Positions 47,233-59,656 of a stretch of DNA of 64,000 bases are shown piece after piece. Positions within the stretch are counted from its first letter, which is position 1. Each line of letters begins with the position of its first letter. The translations under genes and the position numbers were made by a program. Below the pieces are notes generated by a model. That model was given only the letters and a program-made list of their open reading frames with translations. It was not told where the DNA came from and did not search any database. Source of the stretch: Dichomitus squalens LYAD-421 SS1 (taxonomy: Eukaryota; Basidiomycota; Agaricomycetes; Polyporales; Polyporaceae); assembly GCF_000275845.1 (NCBI RefSeq), contig NW_006766883.1:1935722-1999721 (forward strand), in the 5' to 3' direction.

Positions 47233-47481
47233 ATGCTCGCAACCTCATCAGTCCCTACCTCTACCACCGGCGTGCAGCAGCAGCACACAGGCGACGCGGA
47301 CCCGTTCATCCTGTACGCCCGCTCGCTTCATGATTATACCCTCCGCCTCTGGACGGAGTCGAGGAGGATCGCTGAGGAGAAGACACGTCTCAAGGCCGCT
47401 GCCACTGCCTCTGGATCCCCACCCCCGCCTGCGGCGCCACATGGACAGGAGAGGACCGACAACGGGACCGTCAAGGTCTAA
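47233..47481 (+). CDS. Small conserved-looking protein (82 aa)
   Basis: ATG at 47233, single exon, stop TAA at 47481. After a Ser/Thr/Gln-rich start, the core is DADPFILYARSLHDYTLRLW followed by TESRRIAEEKTRLKAA, an amphipathic helix, and a Pro/Ala-rich tail. The core sequence looks familiar from other Agaricomycete small proteins, and the preceding pyrimidine-rich leader looks like a real 5' UTR, but I cannot name the family. It may be only the first exon of a longer gene. Function unknown. Confidence 0.5.
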   Translation: MLATSSVPTSTTGVQQQHTGDADPFILYARSLHDYTLRLWTESRRIAEEKTRLKAAATASGSPPPPAAPHGQERTDNGTVKV

Positions 47482-48611
47482 AACATTGTCCTCATCGGGG
47501 CGGGCGGGGGTGCCGAGCGAATTGGTGGTTAGCGGATGGACTGTCCCGGAAAGCCTGCAGGTGAGTACTGATGCCATAGCGTCGATCTACGTCATACCCA
47601 TGCGACATTTTCAGCTCACCGCTCACGCTGATGGACGTTGTCATCCTGATGCGTTTTATAACCACCCTCGTGCTCGACGGCTTTGTTCGCTGCTCCAGTC
47701 ATATCACTACTACTCACCATGACATCTGTTCATCCGCTGCTTTCTATTGCTCTTGGTACTGTGATTCGTTGCGGTTATATACTATATTCCCTTTCTGAGC
47801 ACCCTGTAGAACATCACCCACCTACTGCTACTAACATCTGAGTACCTTCTTATCCAGTCTCCGGAATCGTCGGGTTATATTCCCTTTCGAGTGTAATCCT
47901 ATACCGCAACTCACATCTATCTCGAACGCTAAGTATGTACTTGGAGAAGCAGCAGGAAGACAGGAGGTTCCAATCGCCTTCATCGCTATTCGTGCATTTA
48001 TATGCAGTTCCTAAAAGGCCTCCTCGGGTCTAGACCCAGCTGGTGTGACAAGAGGTACCTGTTACGGCTGTAGGATGGGCCGGATGTCACGGTCGCTCTG
48101 GTGTTGGTTGTCGCGGAAGGTGGCGCCGTCTGCGGTCCGTCTGAAGCCATGCGCGCGCGTCGTTCTCGTCATCGAAGGCGGCAATATGTCTGCCATGGCT
48201 GCCAACTCTATCGCACGAGGCTGCACACGAGCCCCCGCTATCTTGATTGTTGCTTCCAATACTTCCATTCGATGGCCTGGCTCGAACGTGGTGTGTGTCT
48301 GCGATTTGTCCTGCGACTTGAGCGAGTTCAATCCATGCTGTTGTCCGCCTTGGAGGCGTTTTGACAAGCTCGGTTGATGTGGCACGTTCTCCCGCCCATG
48401 CTCGCCGACCAGCGCGAATCATGTTTCGAGCCATCTCGATGAAGTCGAGTGCGTAGCCAATGCCAGGCGATTCCCGTACCTGGACGTCGCGGTTTCCTCC
48501 CACGCGACGCACGTTCGCCTGCTCAGCTGCCCTCCATCAACGGTCTCGACGTCAGCTTCTGCACTTGGTCCAATTATTGCAGCGCTCTGTCCGGAATTTA
48601 AGGCGTCGGCG
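47482..48611. other. Intergenic region
   Basis: About 1.1 kb; the first ~500 bp look like a 3' UTR (TTCTATTGCTCTTGG, TTATATAC). Minus-strand open frames at 48062–48706 overlap each other and have no recognisable domain, so none is called. Confidence 0.4.
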
Positions 48612-51600
48612 ATGCCTCGGACGCCCTTCGCACTCTTCGTAGCTGCCATGATGTTGTCGCGTAGGATTTGGGGCGTCGCGGCCGCATCGGCCGTCGTGTT
48701 CTCCATACCCGCCGTCGCTGAACCAGTGCCGGTGGAGAGCCTGGGTCCTTCCTCGTTCGCGGCTCCCGGACTTTTCCCCGCGTCACTCTACAAGCATTAC
48801 TACAACAACCCCACGGCGACGTCGGCGCAGCCACAGCCTGTGATCTCTGACCCGGTTCTGGCGAGTGTCTCTTCTTCGCGTGCGAAGTCCGCACTACTGA
48901 CATGTGCTGTCGTTGGCGAACAGCACACGACTTACCCGTTCGACCTCACGAATCCTGCTACGATCCCGAAAGTAAGTTTGGATCATTTCGACTCGGATGG
49001 GCGTACAAGTCACACTCAAACAATCACATGGCACCCAGAACAACACCAAGGATCCGCATCCTTTGCCGCCCAAGGCGTCCTCCGGCCAGATCCTCGAGGC
49101 TGCGTTCCAACAGGTCCTGTCCATCGCGAACAACTCCAACTTCGAGACCAACTGTGCAAAGTGTCAAGCGGGCCTTCAGGCTGCCAAGTTCCTCGCGTTG
49201 GCAGCGCCGGAGCTCGGGCCAGAGCTTGCGGTGCGCCTGTGCGAGCACTTCGACTTCAACAGCGACTGTCCCACCCAATTCGGTGCCCAAACCCTCGGCG
49301 CGACAATCACTCAAGTGGTTGCCGAGGCCGATGTTGGGGGCCTAGATGGACAGGTAACTTCCTCTGGGAGGGTTTCCTCATGGGAAGCTGTGCCTTTGAT
49401 GACCGGACGTCTCGTTTTTACAACAAACTCTAGGCGATTTGCAGCCATTTCATCTCAGGTCTCTGTCCGCTCCCGCCCACGACACCCCTGGACCTCACCA
49501 ACTGGTTCACGAAGCCAAAGCCAAGCCCTCTTCCTGCAGCGAAGAAGCCCTCCGGAAAGCGCCTCAAGGTTCTGCATCTGTCCGACTTCCACATCGATCC
49601 CCGTACGCGGTCGTCTTCCCCGATCAGGAAGCGAGAGAACTGATGTGTCTGGTAGGGTACACGACCGGCGCGGAGGCGAACTGCACGACGGGCCTGTGCT
49701 GTCGCGAGAACAACCTCCACTCGCCTACCCCTGGCCAGATCTCCTTCCCCGCGCCGCGCTACGGAGCGTACCTCTGGTAGGCCGCAGTAGCGTTGGCGCA
49801 TGTCGTGCACTCACTCTTCTACTCTTGCGCAGCGATTCGCCGTTCTCTTTGGCGGCGGCGGTGCTCCAGTCTATTCCGGTGCTAGCAGGCACCGAGAAGA
49901 CAGGATTTGACTTCACGGTATATACCGGCGATCTTGTGTCCCACGACTCCGAGAACCAGCTTTCAAGGTACGTGGCCGCGATGCTCGCGCTGAGAAATTG
50001 CTCAATGGGCGTATCGTACAGGGACTACATCCTTTACACCGAGGTATGACAGATGTGACGGTTCGGGCCAAGAGTTGTGTGCTCACTTGTCGCAGACCGT
50101 CATCTACGACCTGTTCAAGCGGACGCTCGGCGCGGGGCCGGTCTATGCAGCGCTTGGTAACCACGATACATACAACCAGTAAGCCTTGCCAATGTGTCAA
50201 TGGAGCTCTCCCTAAGATCCGCTTCAAAAGGGCTCAGGATGCTCCTGAAGCTCTCGGTGGCGAGCTCGGTCAACAGTTCAGCTGGTAAGGGACGCTAGCA
50301 AGATTCGGGAAGTGGGTAATCAATTTGTGCCCATGGTGTAGGAACTACGACCATGTCTCTTCCCTCTGGGAGTACGAGGGGTGGATCCCGAAGTCTGCTG
50401 GAGACCTTTCCCGTGCGCACTACGCCGGGTACATGGTTCGCCGCACAGACGGTCTTCGTGTAATCACCTTGAACACCGACTTTTGTGCGTTCATTACATC
50501 ATAACACGCACGCTTCGAAGCTGATGATTTGTTGAAACAGGGTACACGTACGTATCATGATCATGAATGGGCAGCAGGCTGCTGTTGACGCCTTGGGTAG
50601 CGCCAACATGTTTGCGTACATTAACATGACGAACCCCGACGTCTCCGGCATGCTGCGCTTCCTTACGGACGAGCTGCAGGCTGCTGAGGATGCAGGCGAC
50701 TCCGGTGAGGCTCCATTATGCATCAAGCTCGATGTGTTTCAGGCTGACATATGTCGCGCAGTATGGATCTTGGGCCATGTGTTGACCGGCTGGGACGGGA
50801 GCAACCCCCTCCAAAACCCTACCGACCTCTGTAAGTCGAACATGTCGTCACTGCCACGTTCTATCTCCTTAACGACGACCTTGTCTTAAGTTTACCAGAT
50901 GCAAGTGGCGTTTCGTCATGCTCCGCAATGCTTACGTACTAAATCGCCGGTCTTTCAGCGTCGACCGGTTCTCACCGCATGTCATCAAGGGTGACTCTCA
51001 TCCGTCAGGAGTATCTTTGTTCCTCGAACGCTGACGGTCCTTCTAGCCATGTTCTGGGGTCATACCCACGAGGATCAAGTCATGGTCAGCCTGAGCGACC
51101 GGGCATGATACAGATTCGCAGTTTTCTCACCCTGGTCCAGATATATTACGCGAACAACGCCACCGTCATCAGTGCAGAGACTGCAGGTGCAGTTGGATGG
51201 GTGAGACAACACCAGAAATTGACTTCGTTGCGAGGAAACATACTGAGAGCCTGGAAGATCGGGCCGTCCGTCACTCCCTTGACTAATCTCAACTCCGGGT
51301 TCCGCGTGTATGAGGTCGACTCTGCCGTACGTCCACCTTCTTGTCATCTTGCCTACGGTGATCTGATAAGATGTCTATTTGATATTCTTCTCCGACGAAC
51401 GTAGACCTTTGAGATACTCGACGCGCACACGTGAGCATCGTTTTAGTCGAATAAAGTTTGGGGTACGAAGCTGTGGGCAAGACGCTGACGCTGAACCGAT
51501 CTGCTTACTGTAGATGGAGGAGTGACGTCAACTCGTTCCCCAACCTTGACGGACAGACCCGCTTTGGGCCCACGTATGAGTACGAGTACAACACCCGCCA

Positions 51601-52007
51601 GACCTATGGCGCCAACGTCACTGGCTGGGGCCCTAACGACCCGCTCAACGCCACCTGGTGGCATCATGTCACTGAAGGTACGTGGCCGCTCCCCCATTTC
51701 ATGATTTGCTAAAGCACGCCCATGCTGAGCGCGCCTCATCCTGTAGCTATGGAAGTGGACAACACCCTAGTCACTGTGCGTACAGTCCCAAACAACACGC
51801 TTTCCGCTGTATAGCGTGAGATGTCCTGTTCGGGATTGGATTGACCGTTCGTGCGTACAGGTCTTCAACACTTTACAAGGCAAAGGTTCAGTTCTCACCG
51901 CACCATGCACTGGAGAGTGCATCCCCGCGAAGATCTGCTACATTCGCAGCGGCAGTGCTTCGCTTGCGAAACAGAATTGTCCTCTCGGCTTTGGCTCCGT
52001 TCAGTAG
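48612..52007 (+). CDS. Secreted sphingomyelinase-like phosphodiesterase
   Basis: Starts at ATG 48612, or at 48648/48651, which put MLSRRIWGVAAASAVVFSIP as a clean signal peptide. A saposin-B-like segment follows (NSNFETNCAKCQAGLQAAKF, VRLCEHFDFNSDCP) with paired Cys. The metallophosphoesterase core shows HLSDFHIDPR, DFTVYTGDLVSHD, VYAALGNHDTYN, IFFGHTHEDQVM (the GHTH motif split by introns) and EGWIPKSAGDL. A Cys-rich C-terminus (CTGECIPAKICYIR, NCPLGF) ends at the TAG at 52007. This order is that of acid sphingomyelinases, which hydrolyse sphingomyelin or related phosphodiesters extracellularly or in the vacuole; fungal substrates are uncertain. It has many small introns; exon edges near 50,730–51,060 were not fully resolved. 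Confidence 0.88.
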
Positions 52008-52461
52008 GTACGGGGGGCTCACGAGGGGCTGCGGCGTACCAGGGTCTGCCGCGGCCGGGTATCCTATGATAACTTGTACTCGCTCATCGTTTCCTGGGTC
52101 AATGATGACTGTCATTTTTGTGAGCAAGGGTTATTGAACCCGTTATGAAGAGCACAGCATCGAAGGATAGTTCTGCGGAATCTGGTATGACGAAAGTGGG
52201 GTGAGCGGAGATCCGTGGGGCTCGGTGGGCGTCTTAGATTGTGAGAGGATCTATCCGATAGCTGACGTAGAAAGTCATTTTATATTCCGTATCGATGACT
52301 TGCGAACGAGAACATCTCGCCTCTTTTCTTCAGCAGAGGACGTCACGCACAGATAAGGCTTCGATAATGCTATTTGCAAATGTTTTACATGTTTTGTTTT
52401 ACAACAATCCACCGTACATACACTTTAGATCATCCGTGACCCTCACCATACGACCCAACGT
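52008..52461. other. Convergent intergenic region
   Basis: Between the stops of the phosphodiesterase and the metallopeptidase. No gene seen. Confidence 0.5.
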
Positions 52462-53635
52462 TCAAGACTGCGCAGGGTTGTTCTCCGCGAAGTACTCGTG
52501 ATTATCAGCGTTATCGATCGCCTCAGTAGGGTTGCTCTTGGCGAGAGACTTCGCGGCGGACTGGCCGTAGACATGGTCGTCGGTACCGCCGTTGACGGTG
52601 AAGTGAGACGCCTGCAACATCAATACGGTCAGATGGCGGATGCATGGCATGTGAACTCAACAGAAACGTACCTCGTGGACGAGAGTCCCAGCGCGAGAGT
52701 CGGTGCCAGTGTTGGGTGCATCCCAGAACGCACCGCACAGATAGATCGTGCCGAAGTCGTCGGGGTAGACGTAGGCGTACGTGCCCGAGTCATCGCAGGT
52801 GCAGTCGTATGTGAAGCTAGTGTAATCGTGGGAGTTGATGTTGGAGTAGTGGCTCTCCACGGTGCTGTGGCGCGAGCTCGTGTACGAGCCGAACCAGGTC
52901 GTGTAGCGCGCCGTAGAGGCGGTGTGCGTCTGGAGGTACGAGAGAGCCGCGGCGACGTAGCTCTGGGCGGCAGGCGCGGCGGAGTTGATGCCGGACTTCT
53001 CAGAGGATGAGCAGCCGTTGTATTGTTCGCGTTTCGTGAGCGTGGGGGTCGGGCGGACGACCGCGAGCTTGCCGCTGACGGCAGCAACGTGTGCCTCAGC
53101 GTCCGCGCGGATCTCGGCGATCTCGCTGTTGGCGTCCACATAGTGGAAGAGGTTGGACGCCTCCACGGTGTACTTGCCAGCACCCGGGAGCGTGAAGTTG
53201 TACGCCGACGAGACTGCAAAGAAGGACTAAGCCCATGCGCTATAATCATATGGGATGGGAGAGACGCATACGATCATGGGTCAGCGAGACAGACTCGCCC
53301 GGGGCGAGAACGGTGAAAGCCGAGGGACTAGTGGATTTCGCCGCACGGCTCGGGGAGTACTTGACCTTGACCCCGGTGAAGCTAGGGCTGGCGCCGTCAT
53401 CGGTGGTGATGGCGAAGGTGTTCGCGGGGAGGGAGTGCAGAACACTACGGGGATCGTTGAGGAGCTTGAGGGTCTCATCGCCGGTGTTGGTGAGGGTAGT
53501 GACAACCTTCAAGTTCTCTACACCATCAACAGCCTCGGGCCCGGATACTTTGAGGGAGAGACCGGGCGCTGCAGAGACAGCAGCCGCGGATGCCGCGAGG
53601 ACGAGCAGAGCTGCGCGAAGAGAGCTGGAAAACAT
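52462..53635 (-). CDS. MEP: Peptidyl-Lys metallopeptidase (M35, aspzincin)
   Basis: The ATG at 53635 starts [20 protein letters not shown], a signal peptide. An N-terminal propeptide domain ([28 protein letters not shown], then after an intron [17 protein letters not shown]) leads to [16 protein letters not shown], a likely Kex2-type maturation site after Lys-Arg. The catalytic part includes [31 protein letters not shown] and IYLCGAFW. The zinc site HEASH is split by an intron exactly after His-Glu (near 52670), and the aspzincin GTDDHVYG motif follows with its third ligand Asp. It matches GfMEP-like extracellular proteases that cut before Lys. All catalytic residues are present. Confidence 0.93.
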
Positions 53636-55115
53636 GACGGCAAGTGAGGACGAAGTACTGCGCAAGTGGAACACCGTAGACCAAGTGACCGGGGAGAAGT
53701 CGACTTTGTCGAAGCCTCTTTATACAAAAGCGGTATCGTGAGGAGACCGCACTGGACCAGAAGCCCTGCGAAGCCATGTCGCCGGCAGAGGATAACAAAC
53801 CAGCAGGACATGCCAAGAGCAAGCATCGCGTGATTGGATCGAGAGGAACCGCCATTCGGTGCCAAGCCAAGCCATGATGAATGAGCAGCTGAAAGCGAGC
53901 ACAAGGTTCACCTACGTTGTATGGTAGCATGTACCGGAGATCTCTCGGTGAGGGACAGCCGCCGATGATTTTTGCGGAATCTCGCACAGAATCAGACGCG
54001 GGTTCTAAAGGCATGTCGATGAACATGAAGGAAGTATGAGAGACAGAACGAATGATTACCGATGGACAGAGGGGAGCCTGCCTGTGGTGTGTGTGAGCCG
54101 TGAAATCTGAGAACGTTGTTAGAGGAGCTATGCATGAATTGACGGACGATACATACCAGGGGTGGTTAGCGTAGGAAGCAACGCTGGGTATTCTTCGGCT
54201 CCGTAATGCAGCATGGTCCTTGCGGAGATAAGCATAGCTCGAGATGTTCCTTCATGGTCAGCGAGGGAATGGATGGACATCTGAACACAACTAACAGAAG
54301 ACATAAGCGTTGCCATGACCGAATGTGGACACGCGACCGCGTGGCCGAGAGTCGGTTATAGGCGTCTATCATGGAGACCGGCACTTTGTGTCAAGAGCGT
54401 GCTGCTCGGGCAGCTCCTTCCACCTCGTCCATGCGGTCGCCCTCTCGTTTCCACCTGACCGTAAACCGCATGTACCTGCGCCGGTGGCGCCAAGCCCGGA
54501 AATGCCGCCGGGTTGTTGGCAGTCAGAGATCCTGAACATCGTGGGCCTCGTGAAATCCACTCATGTTTATAACCACAAATACCAAGTAGTCCACCTGAGC
54601 GTCCGATTGCAAGACTGACGAAGCAGGGACAAGCGGAGTATTATTCAATTCCGGGTATATAGATGTCACTTCCTTCTATTCAGCTGAGCATCATTGCAGG
54701 CAGTAAGCTCCGGCTGGTTAGGTTACCCACCACCGTCATCCAACTCTGAGGTTGGCCGATAGGGAAGCTCAAAGCTGCAGCACATCATCGATTGGATACA
54801 AAGGCATCCTGTGTTAGAAGCGGGCCATCACTACAGCTGTACAGGGAATATCGATCCTTACGAGCAAATTTGATGCGTACCGAACTCATCCTTCTCAGTG
54901 GATTCGACGTGGCTATAAACATACCATTCATAGAGATGCTGTCATAATTTGTGGCCAAGGTAAAGGGGACAACATTTCTTCTATCCCATCGCACCGTACA
55001 ATGTATGCCTCCAAAGCGTGGTCGGCCAATGCCACTCGGACCAAAGCACCATTGACCATATTCTACAAATACAGGCTCGTCGGAAGATGCATTACCTTAT
55101 ATCCCCACCTCCCGA
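53636..55115. other. Intergenic region
   Basis: About 1.5 kb with several overlapping short ORFs, none with a recognisable domain. The promoter of the metallopeptidase lies at its left end (CCTCTTTATACAAAAG, near 53715, TATA-like). Confidence 0.45.
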
Positions 55116-55970
55116 ATGGCCACTCACGAAGCATTCAGCAGCGACGGACTTCGGGTCTCCTTTGGGCCTATCACTCAGTACTTTCTCCAACCCGCCTCCC
55201 CGCATTACCCTTGGACAGAAGTGACCGTGATCGACGAGGGCAACAAACCCGTGATATCCTTCGATGGTACACCGATTGCCTCCAAGCATGAAGGCTCTCA
55301 CACCGTATACCGCGGATATATGGAGCAGTTCGAAGGCGAGGGTGGTACGCGCATCCACCCCCTCCGTCAAGTCGCGCTGAAGTGGGTCGTTGGGGCGTCG
55401 AACTTAGGGGGCATGAAGAGGGAAGCCCGCTTATATGAGAAAGAACTCGCGCCCCTCCAAGGCACTGTGGTTCCTAGGTTCTTCGGATTCTTCAGAGGGT
55501 TCATAGGCGACGTCGAGGTCGGCTGCATTGTCCTAGAGTGGTGCGGCGGTGAACCGATCAAAGAGATGCAAGAACTCAAGTGAGTCTTTCGTCCTCCCGA
55601 GGCAATTCTTGGGCTGACGCTACGTTTCAACTGCAGTCGACAGAGGATGCTCGCAGGCATCGCCCTGCACAAGGCTGGCGTTCATCATGGCGAGTTGCTT
55701 GATAAGTCCCACTGGGTTCCTGTTGGGGATGGCACACTTCGGATCGTGGGGTTCTCGTCCGCCCAGACTCATGGCTGCGCTGGGATGACTGTGCTTTCTC
55801 GAAACAACAGTGGAGACCCACGCCCGAAAGCTATTTGTAAAGAGCTCGCGGTGCTAGAGTCCCGATTTGGAGTCGATGCTGAGCGCACTGGTAACCATGT
55901 CAGATGGGCAAACAACTTGTATCCTGAATTCGACGCGGCGTTCTACGATACGTACTCATTTCCATCCTGA
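55116..55970 (+). CDS. Kinase-like protein, catalytic Asp missing (orphan basidiomycete family)
   Basis: Two exons, 55116 to about 55579 and 55637 to 55970; the junction reads ELN then RQRMLAG. The N-terminal half has kinase-lobe-like motifs: VYRGYMEQFEG, VALKWVVGASNLGGMKREA (Lys and Glu as in VAIK/αC), LYEKELAPLQGTVVPRFFGF and GCIVLEWCGGEPIKEM. The C-lobe has GIALHKAGVHHGELLDKSHW, where a normal HGD is HGE, and GTLRIVGFSSA, where the metal-binding Asp before Phe is Gly. The fold looks kinase-like with a missing catalytic base, so it is probably a pseudokinase. A paralogue sits at 58365–59169. Confidence 0.75.
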
Positions 55971-56141
55971 TCTCTCTCTTCCGCTATATCATTGCGCCTG
56001 TGACTGCTTATCGTATCATGTATTCGAAGATATCCTGTTAATTGACTCATAGTTCTAATCTAATGTCTACGTTGATAAGACCGTATGCGTTCTACGGCTA
56101 GGGCTACAGCATGAATGACAAACATCTGTCTAGTGAAAACA

Positions 56142-57816
56142 TCAGATCTCATCCTTAAAAACATTCCAAGCATTCCGGTGTCCGCACCCATCCACATGAG
56201 CATCGTCGCGCCCCGGACCAGCGAGACATAAGAGCGGGCACGTATGTGTCTTACTCGAACTCCTGCCAGCCTCTTCATCCCCAGCAATGTCGAGCCCGAA
56301 CGCGCTGTCCTTGCGGACGTCTACCAACCCCGCAAGGCCTTGCTCTCCATGCTCCCCTTCTTCCTCCCACTCAGGCGTGCCTTGGTCAGCGAACCGGACA
56401 ACGCGCGCGATGCCGTTCCGGTAGCTCGTCTGGAGACGCAAGCGGATCGATGAGAGCCGCGCGATGCCTGCTTCCCAGCCGCGCTCGAACTCCACCTTGA
56501 CCGCCTCGTACGTCTCCGGCGTCAGGTCACCGGGGAAACTGGTCGCCAGAGAGCACACAGTCGGCGCGGACGGGAGGACACGGACCCTCTGGTTACGCGG
56601 TGGGATACGGTCCACTGGGATGGTCACATCCTCCGGTCCTTTGCGCTCGGGAGAGGGTGCGCGCAAGGAGAACGCTGCTGTGGCCAGGCCTTTCCGCCCC
56701 TTCCTCGACCTCTTGGATGACCCGCCCTGTTGTGCAGTGTCTTCTTCCGGCATTTTCGCATAGTAGTCCTCAAGCCATGCTTTCAGCTTCTTCTCGCGCT
56801 CCGTCGCCCGTTTGACTCCAGCGAGAGCAAGCGTCTGACCAAGCTCCATCCACTGAAGGAAAGGTTCTCCGGCGTTGACCTGCACGTCTATCCGTTGGCT
56901 GACGATTGGGCATTCGTCTAAGACGAGTACTCGCAAGTCCGGGAGTCGTCCTAAGAGACCTTCCAGATCCCGAACACTGACGTTGCTCGTACACATGTCG
57001 AGGAGCTCCAAGTGGGGGAAGGACTTCGGGAGAGCATGGAGGTGACGACAGACTTGCCTGCTAGGCACTCTGAGTCGAAAGTGCTTCAAGTCGTGACATA
57101 GAGGGGAGACGGCAAGGGTAGATAGAGGATCAAGGCGAAAGAACACCAGTGGCTGCGCGAAGTTGGTAGGGGCTATGGAAGGGTCTAGTGGGTCTTGCAC
57201 GATAGATAGCGTCGGCAGTGTCTGAGGGGGCCATCGGGACAACGCCAGTAGGGTAGAATCGAAGTACGCTCCCTGCGTGCGATGTGAGACTTGAATATGG
57301 AGCGAAGCGGTTAAGGGGCATACCTTCAAGAACTGATAGTACGTCGCACGTTGCACGCTACAGAACCGTCACTACGGGGTGATTACGAGTATGCAATGAG
57401 ACGTACTATGGACGAAATCGCATGGATATGAACTGTAACCCTTCTTTTGGTCGATTGAATATCTCCTCCATGTGTTCCGGAGCAAAGTTTGGTCCAACGT
57501 GCATCCTTAATCGCATCATGAAGGGCAGCAAGGCCATCAGGTTGACGAATACATCTGCATCTATCGTCCAACACTCCAACGAGAAGCACCGGACGCGGGA
57601 AGCATTTTGAGGAGCGCGTCGGAGATGGCTGTATAGCCGGAAAACCTGGTCCGGACGTCGCAGGCTGATTCTTTCATAGAGGAGATGTGTAGGCACTGGC
57701 GAACGGGGAATGGCTCGGCTGAGGGCAAGAAGCGATTGCTGACGGTCATCATCGTCAAACTGCGAGATGATGGCAATGTACAGCTCGACGGGGAGGTCTT
57801 GGAGAGAGGCACCCAT
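56142..57816 (-). CDS. F-box/LRR-type protein
   Basis: Three exons: 57816 to ~57405 (MGASLQDLPVELYIAIISQF, LPVELY being the F-box start), a short exon (YVQRATYYQFLK) and ~57260–56142. The body is leucine-rich with irregular LRR-like repeats: LLALSRWPPQTLPTLS, HLHALPKSFPHLELLDMC and LGRLPDLRVLVLDECPIVS. Then comes a charged helical stretch (ATEREKKLKAWLEDYYAKM) and a Lys/Arg-rich linker. F-box proteins select substrates for SCF ubiquitin ligases; the target is unknown. A comparable gene lies at 59657–61040 on the same strand. Confidence 0.75.
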
Positions 57817-58364
57817 TCACAGCGAGAAGCAATAAGTGAATCACTAGAGTAAAAAGGAAGTGTGCCGTAGTCATCCAGCGGAGCTGAGCTGACAAGCCAG
57901 CATGCGCGCGCATGCACGTACGTGTGGATCAGCCTGAGATAATCATCCTCGACTACGACACGAAGACATAACAGCCAAGCACATGGAATGGCACATATCG
58001 GCAAGAGGGGACTGAATATCGTAAGGGATTGAAGGATCGACAGATGCCTCGAGCGGTTCTCTGAAAAGGAGTTCGGTAGCCTGCACCCTGAGCTGAGCAC
58101 CGTGCGTCCCAGCCTACTACTGATCTCGGCAACAATACTTCCACCCTTGGCTCAGGCTTCTTCATACGTCCCACTCGTCGCCAAGAGATATCGCAAGAGA
58201 GCACGGGCCCGAGACCGATATGTGGTCAGTGGCTCATTATCGATCTCGTATGAGAGGCCGTTATGAGATGTAGCTTAAAACCCGTCTTGCTTAAGGAACG
58301 TACGTAGCAGAGCATGCAAAAGCATTACGCCTAAGGTAGAGCCATATAGGACTATCTGATACAT
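57817..58364. other. Intergenic region
   Basis: Between the F-box start and the stop of the minus-strand kinase-like gene. Minus-strand ORFs here have no F-box or kinase features; nothing called. Confidence 0.5.
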
Positions 58365-59169
58365 TTATAAGGGATTCCATGGTATATCCCTCAGCGTTCC
58401 TTCGAGGGCCGCTTGATGATGCATCGAAGCAAGGGCAAATTCACTATGCCTATATGCATGTTGAAAGTCGACGATCCGCATTGTTCCATCCGCGGCTCGC
58501 AGGAAGTGCCGCCCGTCCGACATGCAGAGCGAGTCGGATCGTTCGTACAATTGGCCGTGATACACCCCGGCTGCGTGCAGCTTGTGAACGGCGTGCATGC
58601 GTAGACGTCTGTATGTATGTCAACTCTGTCGTCAGTGGCGGACTCGGGTTCATGTCATTTCATCGCACTTACAGCTCTTCCTCTGTCGGTTTTCCAAACG
58701 TCGTATGGTCGTTCTGCGGACACCACTCCAAGATAAGGCACCCGACGTGATAGCCTTCTTGTACCGTCCCAGTAAAGAAGCCGCCGAATATGGGGACGAC
58801 TGTGCCCTGGAGGTCAGCCAGAGGCCCGTCGTACATGAGCGCCTCTCTCCGCAGCGAATCGATGGCACGTTGTCCGCGAACCCACTTGACTGCGACCTCG
58901 ACAGGTTCCGGTGGGTCGAGGTTTGGAACGGGATAGTACTTCATGGTGGCACGGTAGAGCCATCCGCGGTTGATGTCCCCGACGGCCTGGTTGTCCGTCC
59001 ACTTAGCGCCACCCAATCGACGAGACGGTTGCTGGTCCGAGATCTCGAGGATGACGTCGCCATAGTGCTTGTACTCGTACTCGTAAGCCTTGTCCGACTC
59101 GAGCCGATACATGACGGGATGGTCAGAGCCCCGTCCAAAGACCACGTCGACGCAGATATCTTTCGGCAT
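58365..59169 (-). CDS. Kinase-like protein, catalytic Asp replaced (paralogue of 55116)
   Basis: The ATG at 59169 gives MPKDICVDVVFGRGSDHPV. Lobe motifs are GWLYRATMKYYPVPN, VEVAVKWVRGQRAIDSLRRE (Lys, then Glu), LMYDGPLADLQGTVVPIFGG and VGCLILEWCPQNDHTTF. A 60-odd-bp intron follows EEEL, then MHAVHKLHAAGVYHGQLYER, with HGQ in place of HGD, and RAADGTMRIVDFQHAY, which keeps the Asp of DF. It ends ALEGTLRDIPWNPL. Organisation, TVVPxFGGF and ILEWC motifs are shared with the plus-strand paralogue 3 kb away. A pseudokinase is likely. The two copies lie on opposite strands around an F-box gene. Confidence 0.75.
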
Positions 59170-59656
59170 AGCTAACTAGCCGTAGGTGGTACGCACAGTA
59201 GGTCGGGGTATGAGAGGTTCGAGGTTTGGCAGATGCGTTGGACAAGGTCCTCTTTCCTCCTTATGTGGATCATACTCCGTGCTTGGGTCCATTGGGCGTG
59301 CTGCACCTTCGAGGCAAAGCATGCCATCACCCACGACAGACATTTATTGCTGTGTGGCTCAGGCCGCTTTGGATGTCAGACAATGATATTATTGAATTTG
59401 ACATGTCGGAGACGCTATTCGTAAAACGTCATCGGTAGTCAAGCACGGTTGAGAGCGTTCACCTAACGCATATTCCGTCAGGAGACATTCGAGCGTAGGT
59501 GACCATGCTACATTGTGGAGAGAGCGGGGAGTCGCGTACAACAATGCGCTGATGAGTACAACAGGTCAATCGACTTACATAAATCTGGTAGTAAGCTAAA
59601 TCCTTGAGGTCCTCCGGATCTTGGAACAAATAAAGGTGAGACAAGCGTACATGTGG
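59170..59656. other. Intergenic region
   Basis: About 490 bases between the kinase-like start and the F-box/LRR stop. A minus-strand reading near 59590–59640 (HLYLFQDPEDLKDLAYYQIY) looks protein-like and is followed by a GTAAGT, but no gene could be built around it. Confidence 0.4.

Noticed and set aside
48062..48706. Overlapping minus-strand ORFs with helical composition
   Set aside because: Three frames are open in GC-rich sequence, none has a domain I recognise, and no splice model stood out.
52498..53010. Val/Arg-rich plus-strand ORF
   Set aside because: Antisense to the metallopeptidase catalytic domain.
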